From Cyclina sinensis (lineage: Eukaryota > Mollusca > Bivalvia > Venerida > Veneridae), in contig JAAONU010000010.1 in the NCBI GenBank assembly GCA_012932295.1, forward strand, positions 25,976,977 to 26,040,976: a stretch of DNA of 64,000 bases. Reading direction: 5' to 3'. The notes under the pieces were generated by a model. It saw nothing but the letters and a program-made list of their open reading frames with translations. It ran no database searches and was not told the origin of the DNA. The position numbers and the translations under genes were made by a program. Of the stretch, positions 1 through 10,449 are shown in pieces. The stretch's first letter is position 1; each line of letters opens with the position of its first letter.

Positions 1-1
1 G

Positions 2-3000
2 GATAGCCCAGGTGTTGGGATAAGCTGTACTTGTAAAATATGTGAGGCAGAGTTCACAAGCGCAAAGTCTTTGAAGAAACACTACAAAGAGGTGCACAAT
101 GACACTAAAAGACAAGTTTGTATACAGTGTGGACAGACACTTAGTTCCAAAGATAGTCTAGCAAGACATTTCAGCATATTTCATCAAACTTCATTTCCAT
201 TCTCTTGTGATTTGTGCAATCAGAAGTTCAAAATTAAGGAGAGTTTGTGCAGACACATAAAATTTGTTCATCAGGATGGTGGATACCAGTGTCCAGAATG
301 TAGTCGTGTATTTACTCAGCCGGTGAATCTGAAGAAGCACCAAGCAGTTCATTCAACTCAGAAAGAGTTTTCTTGTAAAGTTTGTGGACGGGAATTCCGA
401 TGGAAACAGGCATTACAGAAGCATGAATTACTTCATGGAACTCAGGACAAGAGTTCTAACATTAATGAAGATGTGATGGATGAAGGTATTGATGATTTAG
501 AAGTAGATTTTGTTGATGCTGAAAGCTCAGAAGGAAGGAAATCTGACTTTAATAATATGAATGATAGAACTATAGTTGAAGATGTGACAGATAAAGATAT
601 TGGCAGGAAAATCAGAGAAGAGACAGAAAGAGACATTGGGATAAAACTAAATTATTATATTGACACGTCAGAAGAAAAGCGTTCCGACAGCACATTGATG
701 GAAAAGCAGTCATATGTTGGTGGGTTGAAAGCATTGTCTGTTACAACAGAAAAGTGTTCACATACACCTTCATTTCTTAATGGTGATGAAACAGATTCTT
801 GTTCAGGAAGACAAGATTTATGTCACAGTTATCCCAAGAAAAAAGTCCATGATGAATACGACTTTGAAGAAGAGATTGAAAATAGTTTGCAGGGTAGATA
901 TGATTATACTTCAATTAGAAAGAAACAAGCACCTGTTCAAAAAAGAACATTGAATGATAATCCTGACTTGAAAACTGATAAAAAGAAGAAAATGAAAATG
1001 ACCAAGGATCTCTTTGTTCAGGATGAAAACCTGTCTCATGTTCTTGAAAGTAATGACAAGTTTGAAACTGGTGATTCCTTGTGTCAGAATGAAAGTTTTA
1101 GTTCATGCAATGGAAATCCTGAATCAGAAATACTCTCTAGTAAGGTAGAAACAGTAAACACAGAACACACTGACGCTCATACATGTAATACAGACAATGA
1201 TATACCTAGTGGTGAAAAAAGTATGGAGCCGGAAAAGTTAGAAGAACAATTTGACAGTGAAAGTGAAATCCACAAATTAAAATTCTCATCACTGACCAGT
1301 TGTCCTACATCCAAAACTCTGGACGCCCCAAAACTTGTATTCAAACCCTCCTCAATTCAGAATTTAATGGCTAGATCAGATGCTTCCCAGACAGAGAACA
1401 GAAAAGATTCAGTCGAGAAAAATAATGGTTCTGTGCCAGTTAATAGTAGGAAGCCATTGTTTGTATTTCCTGTCACATCTGGAGCACTTCATACAAAATT
1501 ACATAATCCATTTATAATTCAGAGAAGTACACTTGATGCTGTTGTTCCATGTTCCAGTCACAGCATTAGCTCTGTTAATAAAGCCGACAAAACAGTGGCA
1601 ATATCTAGTGAGGAGAAATCAACGTCTGTGATTGCAAAGCGGGGACATAATGTGCCCACAGGAAAATTTTCCCTTGTGAAACATATGCTTTCATTACAAA
1701 ATGAAGAGAACTTTGACAAAGCCATGTTTGAAAATCCTCTTTACAGCAAACCTGCTGACATAAAAGACTTTGAACTAATGGTGGAAAGACACAAAGTTGT
1801 TGATAAGTCAAGCAATAATAGCATACAATATGATTTATCTGCAAAGCATAACATTCCAATTCATTGGTTAGGTATGAGCATAGCGAAAAGGAAACCTGTG
1901 GATAAAAAATATTCAGACAAAGGCAAACATACGAATGAGGTGGAAGTTTTACAGAAAATGCACCAGGATAGTGAAAGTAAAGAAATACAAATAACAAATA
2001 ACTGTACTGTTGCGGTCTCTAAAGAGAACGTTTCACAAGATGCAATACCTGTGTTTGAAAGCAGTACAGAATCCTGCCATCAGAATGAAACAGAAAATGA
2101 AAATGACTCTAGTGAAAGGGACAGACAAGGTCATCGAGGGTTTCAAGCAATTAAAAATCTAGTTGCACAAAAACATAAAAATGATAGTGGATATGAGTCA
2201 CAGAATGAAAAGTCTGTATTGTCAAATCCTTTTGATTATCAGAATAAACAGTTTCAAGATGACAGATTAACAATCACCTCTCAAATATCTTCATCACAAA
2301 TGTCTTATACAAAGAATGAATCAATGCCATTTCATAAACTTGTACACAGTTCAGAAGCATACAGAAACAGTAACACAGTAATTTTCAATTCAACCACAGC
2401 CGCAGGTATTGATACTTATCGGAATAAACTGAATTTGGATAAACCAGCTCACTGTAGAAGACACTACTCAGCAGATTCCACGTCAAAATCACATTCAAAT
2501 GTTAGTACTGATTTTCCATTTCCAAGAACATTTTCTGGTTCATCATTTGAATCTGTTGTATCACCAAGTTTTTCTCGAAGTCTCTCAATTCCTTCCTGTT
2601 CTGACTATGATAGGTACTTCCCAAAACAGCAGCCATGGGTAATTCAATCGACTGTTTCACCTGAAAGTCATGTGTCACGAAAGTTACGGCACACAAGTAC
2701 AGAACTATATGGTTCTGTTCAAGATATCTCACCAAGAAATTGTAATGAAGGCTTGAATTTATTGTTTTATGATGCGCAAAGACACAAGAAAACAGAAATT
2801 ACCCATGAAAATATTGAACATGTGTCAAATCGAGATGGGTTATTGTTGATTAATAAGAATATTGCTCAGTTACAAAGACTGAACTGTACTGGAATAGACA
2901 GAAATCAGATGAAACACAATCAGTTTGACAAAATGAGACCAATTGAAACTGATACAAACTGTCATGAGACATACCAGAAGCATTCAAGGGAAATAACTCA

Positions 3001-3481
3001 TGACACAAGGGCACATGGAGTTACATTTACTTGTGGGCCACTTAATCACTCTTCAAATATTCAGGCCAGGGACACTGATAATGATGAAACAGCAAAGTTT
3101 GATGCATACACCATGATTGATTCCCCTTGTGAAGCTACATATACCCATTCCGCTGTATCAGTTAGTACGAGCCATCCAGATGAAAAGGCTTGCAGTGCAG
3201 TAGGGCGACACCAAGAATATCGTAAGTGTCAGAATTCAGAGATGGCTTTACTGCCTGAAACAGTAAGAAACAGTAATAGGAATGCTGACTTTAAGAAAAC
3301 AAATGGTAGTAATTTTGAAGTACAAGGCGCTCAAAATAATCTATCTGGAAATACAAGAACATGGCAGCACTTAGGGCAGAAAGTATCAGAGTTGTCCCCC
3401 TTAGATATGTTTAAGATAGTTCAGGAGGGAAAAGGAAAAGAATATGATAACATAGAATCCTTGTTAGGTGCTTATAGTTGA
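2..3481 (+). CDS. C2H2 zinc-finger protein, 3' part (5' end outside window)
   Basis: The reading frame is open from base 2 to the TGA at 3479-3481. The codon at 71 is TTG, so no start lies there and the coding region continues upstream, either in this exon or through an intron before the window. Five C2H2 fingers are visible in the first 430 bases. They begin with CKIC, CIQC, CDLC, CPEC and CKVC, and each closes with an H-x3/4-H pair. The remaining roughly 1,000 residues are rich in Ser, Asn, Asp, Glu and Lys with Lys/Arg clusters and no recognisable domain, so they are probably disordered. Clustered fingers suggest a nuclear DNA-binding regulator; that role is inferred from the family. The last residues (LDMFKIVQEG region) form a short, less polar end that could be a docking motif. 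I do not recognise an orthologue. The large undivided coding block suggests that this is the last exon. Confidence 0.85.
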   Translation, partial: DSPGVGISCTCKICEAEFTSAKSLKKHYKEVHNDTKRQVCIQCGQTLSSKDSLARHFSIFHQTSFPFSCDLCNQKFKIKESLCRHIKFVHQDGGYQCPECSRVFTQPVNLKKHQAVHSTQKEFSCKVCGREFRWKQALQKHELLHGTQDKSSNINEDVMDEGIDDLEVDFVDAESSEGRKSDFNNMNDRTIVEDVTDKDIGRKIREETERDIGIKLNYYIDTSEEKRSDSTLMEKQSYVGGLKALSVTTEKCSHTPSFLNGDETDSCSGRQDLCHSYPKKKVHDEYDFEEEIENSLQGRYDYTSIRKKQAPVQKRTLNDNPDLKTDKKKKMKMTKDLFVQDENLSHVLESNDKFETGDSLCQNESFSSCNGNPESEILSSKVETVNTEHTDAHTCNTDNDIPSGEKSMEPEKLEEQFDSESEIHKLKFSSLTSCPTSKTLDAPKLVFKPSSIQNLMARSDASQTENRKDSVEKNNGSVPVNSRKPLFVFPVTSGALHTKLHNPFIIQRSTLDAVVPCSSHSISSVNKADKTVAISSEEKSTSVIAKRGHNVPTGKFSLVKHMLSLQNEENFDKAMFENPLYSKPADIKDFELMVERHKVVDKSSNNSIQYDLSAKHNIPIHWLGMSIAKRKPVDKKYSDKGKHTNEVEVLQKMHQDSESKEIQITNNCTVAVSKENVSQDAIPVFESSTESCHQNETENENDSSERDRQGHRGFQAIKNLVAQKHKNDSGYESQNEKSVLSNPFDYQNKQFQDDRLTITSQISSSQMSYTKNESMPFHKLVHSSEAYRNSNTVIFNSTTAAGIDTYRNKLNLDKPAHCRRHYSADSTSKSHSNVSTDFPFPRTFSGSSFESVVSPSFSRSLSIPSCSDYDRYFPKQQPWVIQSTVSPESHVSRKLRHTSTELYGSVQDISPRNCNEGLNLLFYDAQRHKKTEITHENIEHVSNRDGLLLINKNIAQLQRLNCTGIDRNQMKHNQFDKMRPIETDTNCHETYQKHSREITHDTRAHGVTFTCGPLNHSSNIQARDTDNDETAKFDAYTMIDSPCEATYTHSAVSVSTSHPDEKACSAVGRHQEYRKCQNSEMALLPETVRNSNRNADFKKTNGSNFEVQGAQNNLSGNTRTWQHLGQKVSELSPLDMFKIVQEGKGKEYDNIESLLGAYS

Positions 3482-5345
3482 GTGTAAATAAGTAAGACTT
3501 TTCCACTGACACCTTTTTGACGAATGAGTGTTAAAAGAAATTCTTTCTGCTTCTTATTTTATTGCACATAAATCTTTTACGAATTCACCCATTGGTTGGT
3601 TTGTTTGTTTGTTGTTTTTACAAGAAAAGTGAAGCTCAGTTATAATCTTGTTAGAAATTTTGCTGTGCTTGTTTTGACCCATTGTACATGGTTATTCTTT
3701 GTCTGATACCCAGCATTCTTTCCACAGCAATATGACGTAAGGAATCAGGGGCAGATAACACCCGACTTATGGCCATTTATATTAGTAAATCTATATGGAA
3801 AGAAGATACCCATTGGTATGTGTTCTGGGAAACGATAAACAGAGGCCAGTCACTGTTACAGTATATCCTGAAACAAGCTTGTATACTGTTGAAGGGTGAT
3901 ATTAAATATATAGTTAGTTAATTAATACGTTTTGCTCAATTATAATTTATCTGTTAAGAAAGTTATGGATGCTCTGAAAAAATTGTTATTCTTCTAGTCT
4001 CACATTTCATCTCATATCTATCTTATATTTGATGGCTGATTTGTGTTTTCAGTTGGTTGTGTTTTCATTTTTTTTCAAATTGAAGCATTACCATAAATTA
4101 TACCATTTGATGTGAAAATGACACAAGGTTGCAGAAGAAGATTCACTTGGTTATTTGTTCATTCCAGTTGAAATAATTTAAATCAAGGACTGCACAAGGG
4201 GAAACTGGGAGGAAGCCCTAGTCTTTCAAATTGGGAAATTTTATGCCTTTTTTCTTAAAATTGGAAAAATGAGGAAACATAGTGTATAATACAAGGTGGC
4301 CCTGTCTGGCTCACCATTGAGTTCAATTCAGCTAAAGAACAGCATATTCAGACATCATTTCCTTAAATGGGAAATTCATTACCTGGACCCTGTCCTAAAA
4401 TCACCAGATTTTAAATCATGATATAATTTCTATTGGTAACTAGTGACTCCTGAGGAATGAGGCCAGTTTTAAATTTATTTCTGTATTTTGCACAAGAAAG
4501 TAATTCAGAGGATGAAGGTCAGTCACAATAAAGTTGACATTTATATACAATAGTGTGCAATTGTTTCACAGATAATGTGCCAAACCAAAAAGTAGGTCAT
4601 GGTCCTGGTTGCCCAAGGTGGAATTTTTGAAAGCACAAGCAAAATTATACAATTAGTATAAATTTTAATGCTTCAATTTAGAAACTAAGAAAGCAATACA
4701 AGTTAAGCTTCGTCCAGTAATGAAGTTGAAATCTACATGCAACACTGTACAAGTTAAACTTCATCCAGTAATGAAGTTGAAATCTACATGCAACACTGTA
4801 CATACAGTCCCAATTTCATAGACAAAGCTTCAAAACAAAAATAGATCAGTCAAAGTCAGTTAGATTTTGCATGCAACTTTATAACTCAGCTTTGAATGCT
4901 TTAGCTGTGAAAACAGGGAAGTAGGTCAAGGTCGAATGAAGATTAAAAATATAAATGACATGATCTTTGCAATTTAGGTACTGAACTACTTCCAAAATTC
5001 TACACACTCCTTGGAAAAAATTGAGAAAGAGAATGAAGTAGGTGTGACTACAAATGGAGTTGAACTTAAGGCAATCATTTCAATGAAACAAGGAAAGTAT
5101 ATTTAACAGAGGCTGTTTTAGTGTTATAAGATAGTTATTGCTATTTTTTGTGCTTCATTTGTCTGTTAGATATCTGTTATGAGGGGTGAAAGAAAAAAAT
5201 TGAAGAGGGTTTTTAACCACTACATGTTTGTTTTTATATATTACATGTTATATAAGGGCTAACAAAATATTACATGTACACATTCACTTCTTGCTTCAAA
5301 TCAGTTATTTTTATTTATTTTATTTTCATTTATTTTTATTTATTT
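3482..5345 (+). other. Presumed 3' UTR and flank of the zinc-finger gene
   Basis: AT-rich sequence without coding potential follows the stop. AATAAA at 4527-4532 is one candidate polyadenylation signal, and another is near 9226. The true transcript end cannot be fixed from sequence. A 53-bp direct tandem duplication lies at about 4699-4803 (two copies differing at a few positions). Confidence 0.4.
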
Positions 5346-5349
5346 TCAT

Positions 5350-6065
5350 TTTTATGCCCTGAAAGAGGGTATAGTTTCAGTTTTTGAACTGTCTGTCCAC
5401 CTGTCATTCCGTCCGAAAACTTTAACATTGCCCAAAACTTCTTTATTAGTAAATACATTTATTTCATACTTGAACACAGCACTTCTTTGGACTAGACCTT
5501 CCCACTGACATATATTTGTTTGACCTTGAGTCTGAATGATCTTCCTGTCAAAGGTACAGTTGTCAAAAAACTTATAATTGTCCATTACTTCCTTATAAGT
5601 GAATGGATTTTCTTCATACATGAACACATCACGCCTTTGGACAAGAGCTTCCCCATGGCATATATTTGTTTGACCCTTTACCCCTTAATCCCCCTGATCT
5701 CAAAAGGTAGAATAGTCAAAAAACTATAACATTGTCCATAACTTCCTTATTAGGAAATGGATTTTCTTCATACTTGAACACAACACAACTTTTTACAAGA
5801 CCTTGAAACTGACTTATACTTATGTGAGCTTGGCGCTTGAATGAACTTGACCTCAAAGGCCAGTTGTCAAAAATACATAATATTTGCCTAAGCTCCTTTA
5901 TCACTAGATTTAGTTTTTACCTTGACCCCTATTTGACCTTGATCTTGAGGTCAATTTGTCAGAAACAACCTAACTTCTTTTGTAGGATCTACAATATATA
6001 TTCACCACTTTTGAACTATTTTCTGGGCAGATGTTTTGTAACAGCTTTTTTAAGTATAGTTCAAT
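5350..6065. repeat. Dispersed repeat with about four degenerate tandem units
   Basis: Units of roughly 130-165 bp recur, each with a variant of 'aacattgtccataacttcct', then 'gaatggattttcttcatac' and 'tgaacacaacac', then a run ending near TTTGTTTGACC. It starts with ATGCCCTGAAAGAGGGTATAG. The layout resembles the dispersed tandem-unit repeats common in bivalve genomes. Short open frames inside it are incidental. Confidence 0.6.
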
Positions 6066-6103
6066 AAAATATGTTTTAGTCTTATAAGATAGTCATTGGA
6101 GGA

Positions 6104-6316
6104 TGCATCGTGGTCCAGGGGTAGAGCGCAGGGCTCCGGATCTGGAGGTCATAGGTTCGAATCCCGTCAGAGGTGAGATTCTCTCATGATCTTCACATTC
6201 CTCCATGCTGCGCGAATACTGGTATCATGGAACCCAGGAAGCAGTCATCGAGCATGATGAATCTAAGTTGTAAGAACTTGTATCGCAATCGATGTAAAAT
6301 AAATGAGTCTAAACTA
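6104..6316 (+). mobile_element. tRNA-derived SINE, copy 1
   Basis: The head is tRNA-like. An A-box-like segment (GTGGTCCAGGGGTAGAGCGC) is followed by a B box (GGTTCGAATCC), then a tRNA-unrelated body and a tail ending AAATGAGTCTAAACT. A second copy at 21833 matches along its whole length apart from point changes and a small indel, which defines the element ends. It resembles tRNA-SINEs known from bivalves (Rudi-like), but the family name is not verified. Confidence 0.8.
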
Positions 6317-6319
6317 ATA

Positions 6320-8510
6320 AATATAGCTATGGTAAGAACCATTTATTGTTGTTTTGGTCATATGATAAAAAGAATTGACACTCGTTAACATGTCATATAA
6401 ACATTTATTCAACCTGTCCCATGGTAATGTTAAGATAACCATAGGCTTGCTTGATTTTACATTTTCTTGAACTTGTTGAATAAAAAAAGGTTATGTAAAA
6501 TGAAATCTCAGGTCAGATCCTATATGTATTATATAAACAAGCTTGATGTATGGAAACAAAAACAGTACTGTCCACTGTTAATATATTGATTTCCTATTCT
6601 CTTATTTAGAGGATGTAAGAGGATTTACTTACACTGGGGTATTTTTTATGTCAGTTGAAAAATTGAAACAGTTTGAATGACATTGTTCGTTTGCATAATA
6701 ACATTTCTCAAATATACATATTTATTTTACATTGGCCATAGATGTATGAATAACAGTTACTGTTATTTTTGACTGTAGGTTATATTATATTATTAAATCA
6801 GTGTTCAAAACTTTGAATGGAAATGTGTTCGTTTCTCACATTTTCAGAAGCACATCAAAATAGCAGTGCTTACACTCATAGAGTATAAAGAAAGTTGTTT
6901 TTGTTTGATACAGGCTTACCAGTCAACTCACTATGTATGTATACAATGTCATCTAAATTATAATTGTCTTAATTGCAAGCTCACTGTCTAAATTGTCAAT
7001 TATCTAAGAAGGCTTCATTTGAATACAAGCAGGCTGTGAGTTAATTTTTTTCAAAAATCTTCCTGACAGTTTAATATAATTATATGCTTTTTATCTGAGG
7101 ACACAGAAGTCATGTATCATGTCCCGATTATTTTAGCATATTGTATAATTACTTAAACATCAACTGTAGCTTCTATGGAAATGTAAAGACTTAAGTAAAT
7201 TGGATGCTGTTAAAACAGGTATTTTCGCACTTGCAGCCTCTTTGTTTGCTGCTGTTATTTGTTTGTTGTTACCATTCTATGATACATTTTCTGTTATGTT
7301 ATAAGTTGAATGATAATATATGTATATATAAGTTAAAACATTAACAGTATTTTTATCACTGTTAGATTCTATTGTTAAAAATTGTTAGATATTATATTTT
7401 ATATATATAAAAAAATAAAATCATCACATGGGTTTCTAATATAAAGTTGCCAACCGGTTTTGCTTAGGGTCAGGGCAATAAAAGGAAAAAGTGCAAAGCT
7501 CGTGTACACAGCACAAAAATGATGACATCATCAATAACTGTTAAGCTTTGGTTCAGTATGAATATTTTGGATATAGTTTTTTATGCCATTGTGAGCATTT
7601 TTATCTCTACCCATGTGGCCACATATTTAAGAAGTCATAAAAGCACATGGCATGTGGTAAATATAAGCCCGATCTTGGAGTATTGATTTTACACACAGAT
7701 AAATAGGAACATCTTTAGAAAATTACTTGTCAGAAAAAGCAAGGGCGAAAACATTAAAACTCGACAGAAACATACTGGACCTTTACAAAAATTATGGATT
7801 GTAGGGGTCACATGTTCTTCAAAGAGATATGTAAAAAATCTAACAAAGTCTTAGTCTGAAACCAAATAACCCAGCATGTTCATATTGTCTTATTGTAGTT
7901 TATTAAATGCTTTATAATAATTCCCTTTGATTTTCATTAGACCAACACATGGGGGCCTGCATTTAATTTAGAAATGTAAAGGATAGTGTTGTAAGTTCCT
8001 CTTGTTTGAAACCACAAGGCCCACACTTTCATTTTTTGACATGTAGCTTTCACATACAGACCTCTACTAAAACTGAAAAGCTTACATCCCTGCGGTCATT
8101 ACTGGCATTGCATCAAGGTTAATGTATTTTTTTAACTTTGACTTGTTTAGGGAAGTTTATAATCTATTCACCTTTAACCATGTGACACAAAGTCCTGAAA
8201 TTTTTACAGTTTGTTAAGCTTCCTCTACCAAGACAGCTAAAGTTAAGGCCCATATTGACCTATGTTTTTGTTCAGGCCAAATTAATGAAAGTCAAAGCTT
8301 GTAATTATGGATCATTTTGGCAATTTTACTTACATACGGCTAATAGCTCTTATGGTTGTTTCATATGTGCTCAGTTCTAGTTATCTCCTTGCACCTTACA
8401 TAGTCGATGTTAGGAGTCTGGTGATCTGTAAATACATTTTGGGGGTTTTAAACCACACTCATAAACTGTAGCTGTAGTTATATCGTTATATATGTTGGAA
8501 ACATATAGAG
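6320..8510. other. Non-coding AT-rich stretch
   Basis: No credible gene, tRNA or array was seen on either strand. It could belong to a very long 3' UTR of the zinc-finger gene, since it is largely non-repetitive and AATAAA sits near 9226. Confidence 0.4.
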
Positions 8511-8511
8511 T

Positions 8512-8707
8512 TTAACCCTGAACCTGCTGAATTTTTGTAATGAATTTGCCCAGCTTTGAATTTGGAACCGTCCATTCAAAGTTTAAGGGATTTCAATATC
8601 AAAGTACAAAAATTGAGCTACCAACAGTATAGAGCCAGGTCAGACTGCAAGGCTCTATACTGGTGGCAAAGGCTAATCACTTTCGGTTCCAGCAGGTTAA
8701 GGGTTAA
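8512..8707. mobile_element. piggyBac-type MITE
   Basis: TTAA at 8512-8515 and TTAA at 8704-8707 flank a 188-bp element. It starts CCCTGAACCTGCTG and ends CAGCAGGTTAAGGG, so the termini are imperfect inverted repeats beginning CCC. A TTAA target site with a CCC terminus is the signature of piggyBac transposons. The element has no coding capacity, so it is non-autonomous. The open frame across it is incidental. Confidence 0.7.
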
Positions 8708-9275
8708 GTGCAATGTACTGTTCACGTTTATTGTGAGTGGAAAATTTTAACCTCTTTCAGTTAATCTAAGTAATCTGAGATCGACTGAATTCCTTATTTA
8801 AACGTAGAGGAGGTACAATAAAACTTGTGTATGTCTTTGACCTTTTGTGATTTTTGTTTGTTTCCTTTTCCAAATACTGTCCTTTTACAAGTTTGTCTTA
8901 AATTGCTAATTTGTTATTTGTTTTGTTACCTAATTTTAAGTTACTTTGATCTACTACGTTGGAAACATAACCCAATTTTAAGTTACTTAGGACAGTGTGA
9001 CCTAAAGTATTGTTCTGTAATTTTGAGGAAATGTCTGTCATTCAGCTATGTCATACGAAAATGTTCAAATATTTTAATTATATTTTCATGGTGGAATTGT
9101 TGTTTTGTGATTGTATAAATAGCATAAAATGCATAATTTCAGATATTATTTGTTAATTCGTGCTAATTGAAAAAAGACTTGAATTATCATATGTTGCACG
9201 TTGTATATTGCTTAGCAATGGTTTGAATAAAGGGTTTTTAAAGATCGACATAGTTAAACTTGTTTGTACTTGTTA

Positions 9276-9800
9276 ATCCCCTGCCGCGTAGCAGGGAGGT
9301 GATTATAGGAATGGCCCTGTCTGTCCGTCCATCAGTCTGTCAATCTGTCCGTCCATAACTTCTTGTCTGCTCCATAACTTTTAAACGCATGGAAAGTTTT
9401 TAAAATAGCTTCGCACAAATGATCACCATTATGAGATGATGTGCAGAGCGCAACAACCAGGTCACTAAACCCAAGGTCAAGGTCACACTTAAAGGTCATA
9501 TATAAGAAAGTCTACATTCTGTGGCGGCTCCATAACTTTAAAACTGCTTGAAAGTTTTGGAAATAACTTTGCACAAATGATCACCATTATGAGACAATGT
9601 GCAGAAGGGCAACAACCAGGTCACTATCCCCAAGGTCAAGGTCACACTTTAAGGTCATATTTAAAAAAAGTCCACATTTCATGTCCGCTCCATAACTTTT
9701 AAACTGCTACAAATGTGAGATCCAAATGTAGCTGCCCATTTTCAGTAGAAATCATTTTCCTATGTCATATTGGGAGGGCTAATGTCTCTTCACACTTGTT
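9276..9800. repeat. Dispersed repeat with tandem units of about 130 bp
   Basis: It begins near CCCCTGCCGCGTAGCAGGGAG, then a CTGTCCGTCC-rich block, then two to three copies of a unit with 'ctccataacttttaaac', 'gcacaaatgatcaccattat', 'caacaaccaggtcact' and 'caaggtcaaggtcacact'. The last part ends near 'ggagggctaatgtctcttc'. This is a typical bivalve interspersed repeat; no protein is encoded. Confidence 0.65.
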
Positions 9801-10445
9801 ATCCATTCCAATGTTCTACTGCAGCAGAGGATAGCTGTCCTTCAGACTGCCTTGTTGGAGTTGATATAACGGTTCCTGTAACTTCTTTACAAACCCATCC
9901 TTCTCCAGTCACTTAATGTACTTTTCACAGTAAACAGTTGTCTGGATGCTGCTTATATGTTGCATTCTCTTATTTGATTTCAGTCCTTGTTTATTGTTAA
10001 GGGAAAGATAGCTCTACTAGGAAGCAGACAACTTTGAGATCCTTCTTGTCACTTTGCTATAGAAGACCACAGCTTGAGCTTTTTGGCAATTACAATTCTT
10101 TGTACTAATTATAATTTTATAGGCTATATTTTTTCATCTAATGCTCAGAATTGGCCCACTAAAACAAATGCTTTTAGTTGTGTAACCCTTACCAAAACGG
10201 TTACATGGGATACCCAATAAACTTTCCATGCTGACAACCTTCATTTCTAACACTGTTTGAAATTTCACATCCCTTGATTTGCTGTGCGGACCAAAAAAGG
10301 CCAGTTATGTAACTTGTGTAAACAAAAACATTTTACTTATACCCAAAATAAGATATATTTAGCATATGATATAGTAATATGACAATCATGATCCATTTTC
10401 GAACATAAGACACACACTGTAACAGCCTTACAAAGTGTTTTGATA
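9801..10445. other. Non-coding interval
   Basis: AT-rich sequence with no gene, tRNA or clear repeat seen on either strand. Confidence 0.4.
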
Positions 10446-10449
10446 ATGT

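Noticed and set aside
71..73. Start codon of the zinc-finger protein at 71
   Set aside because: The codon is TTG and a finger with C-x2-C begins upstream in the same open frame, so the coding region is cut by the window edge.
6104..6180. A functional tRNA gene at the SINE head (also at 21833 and 31805)
   Set aside because: Only A- and B-box regions are tRNA-like; the sequence runs into a conserved SINE body and the same body is repeated elsewhere.
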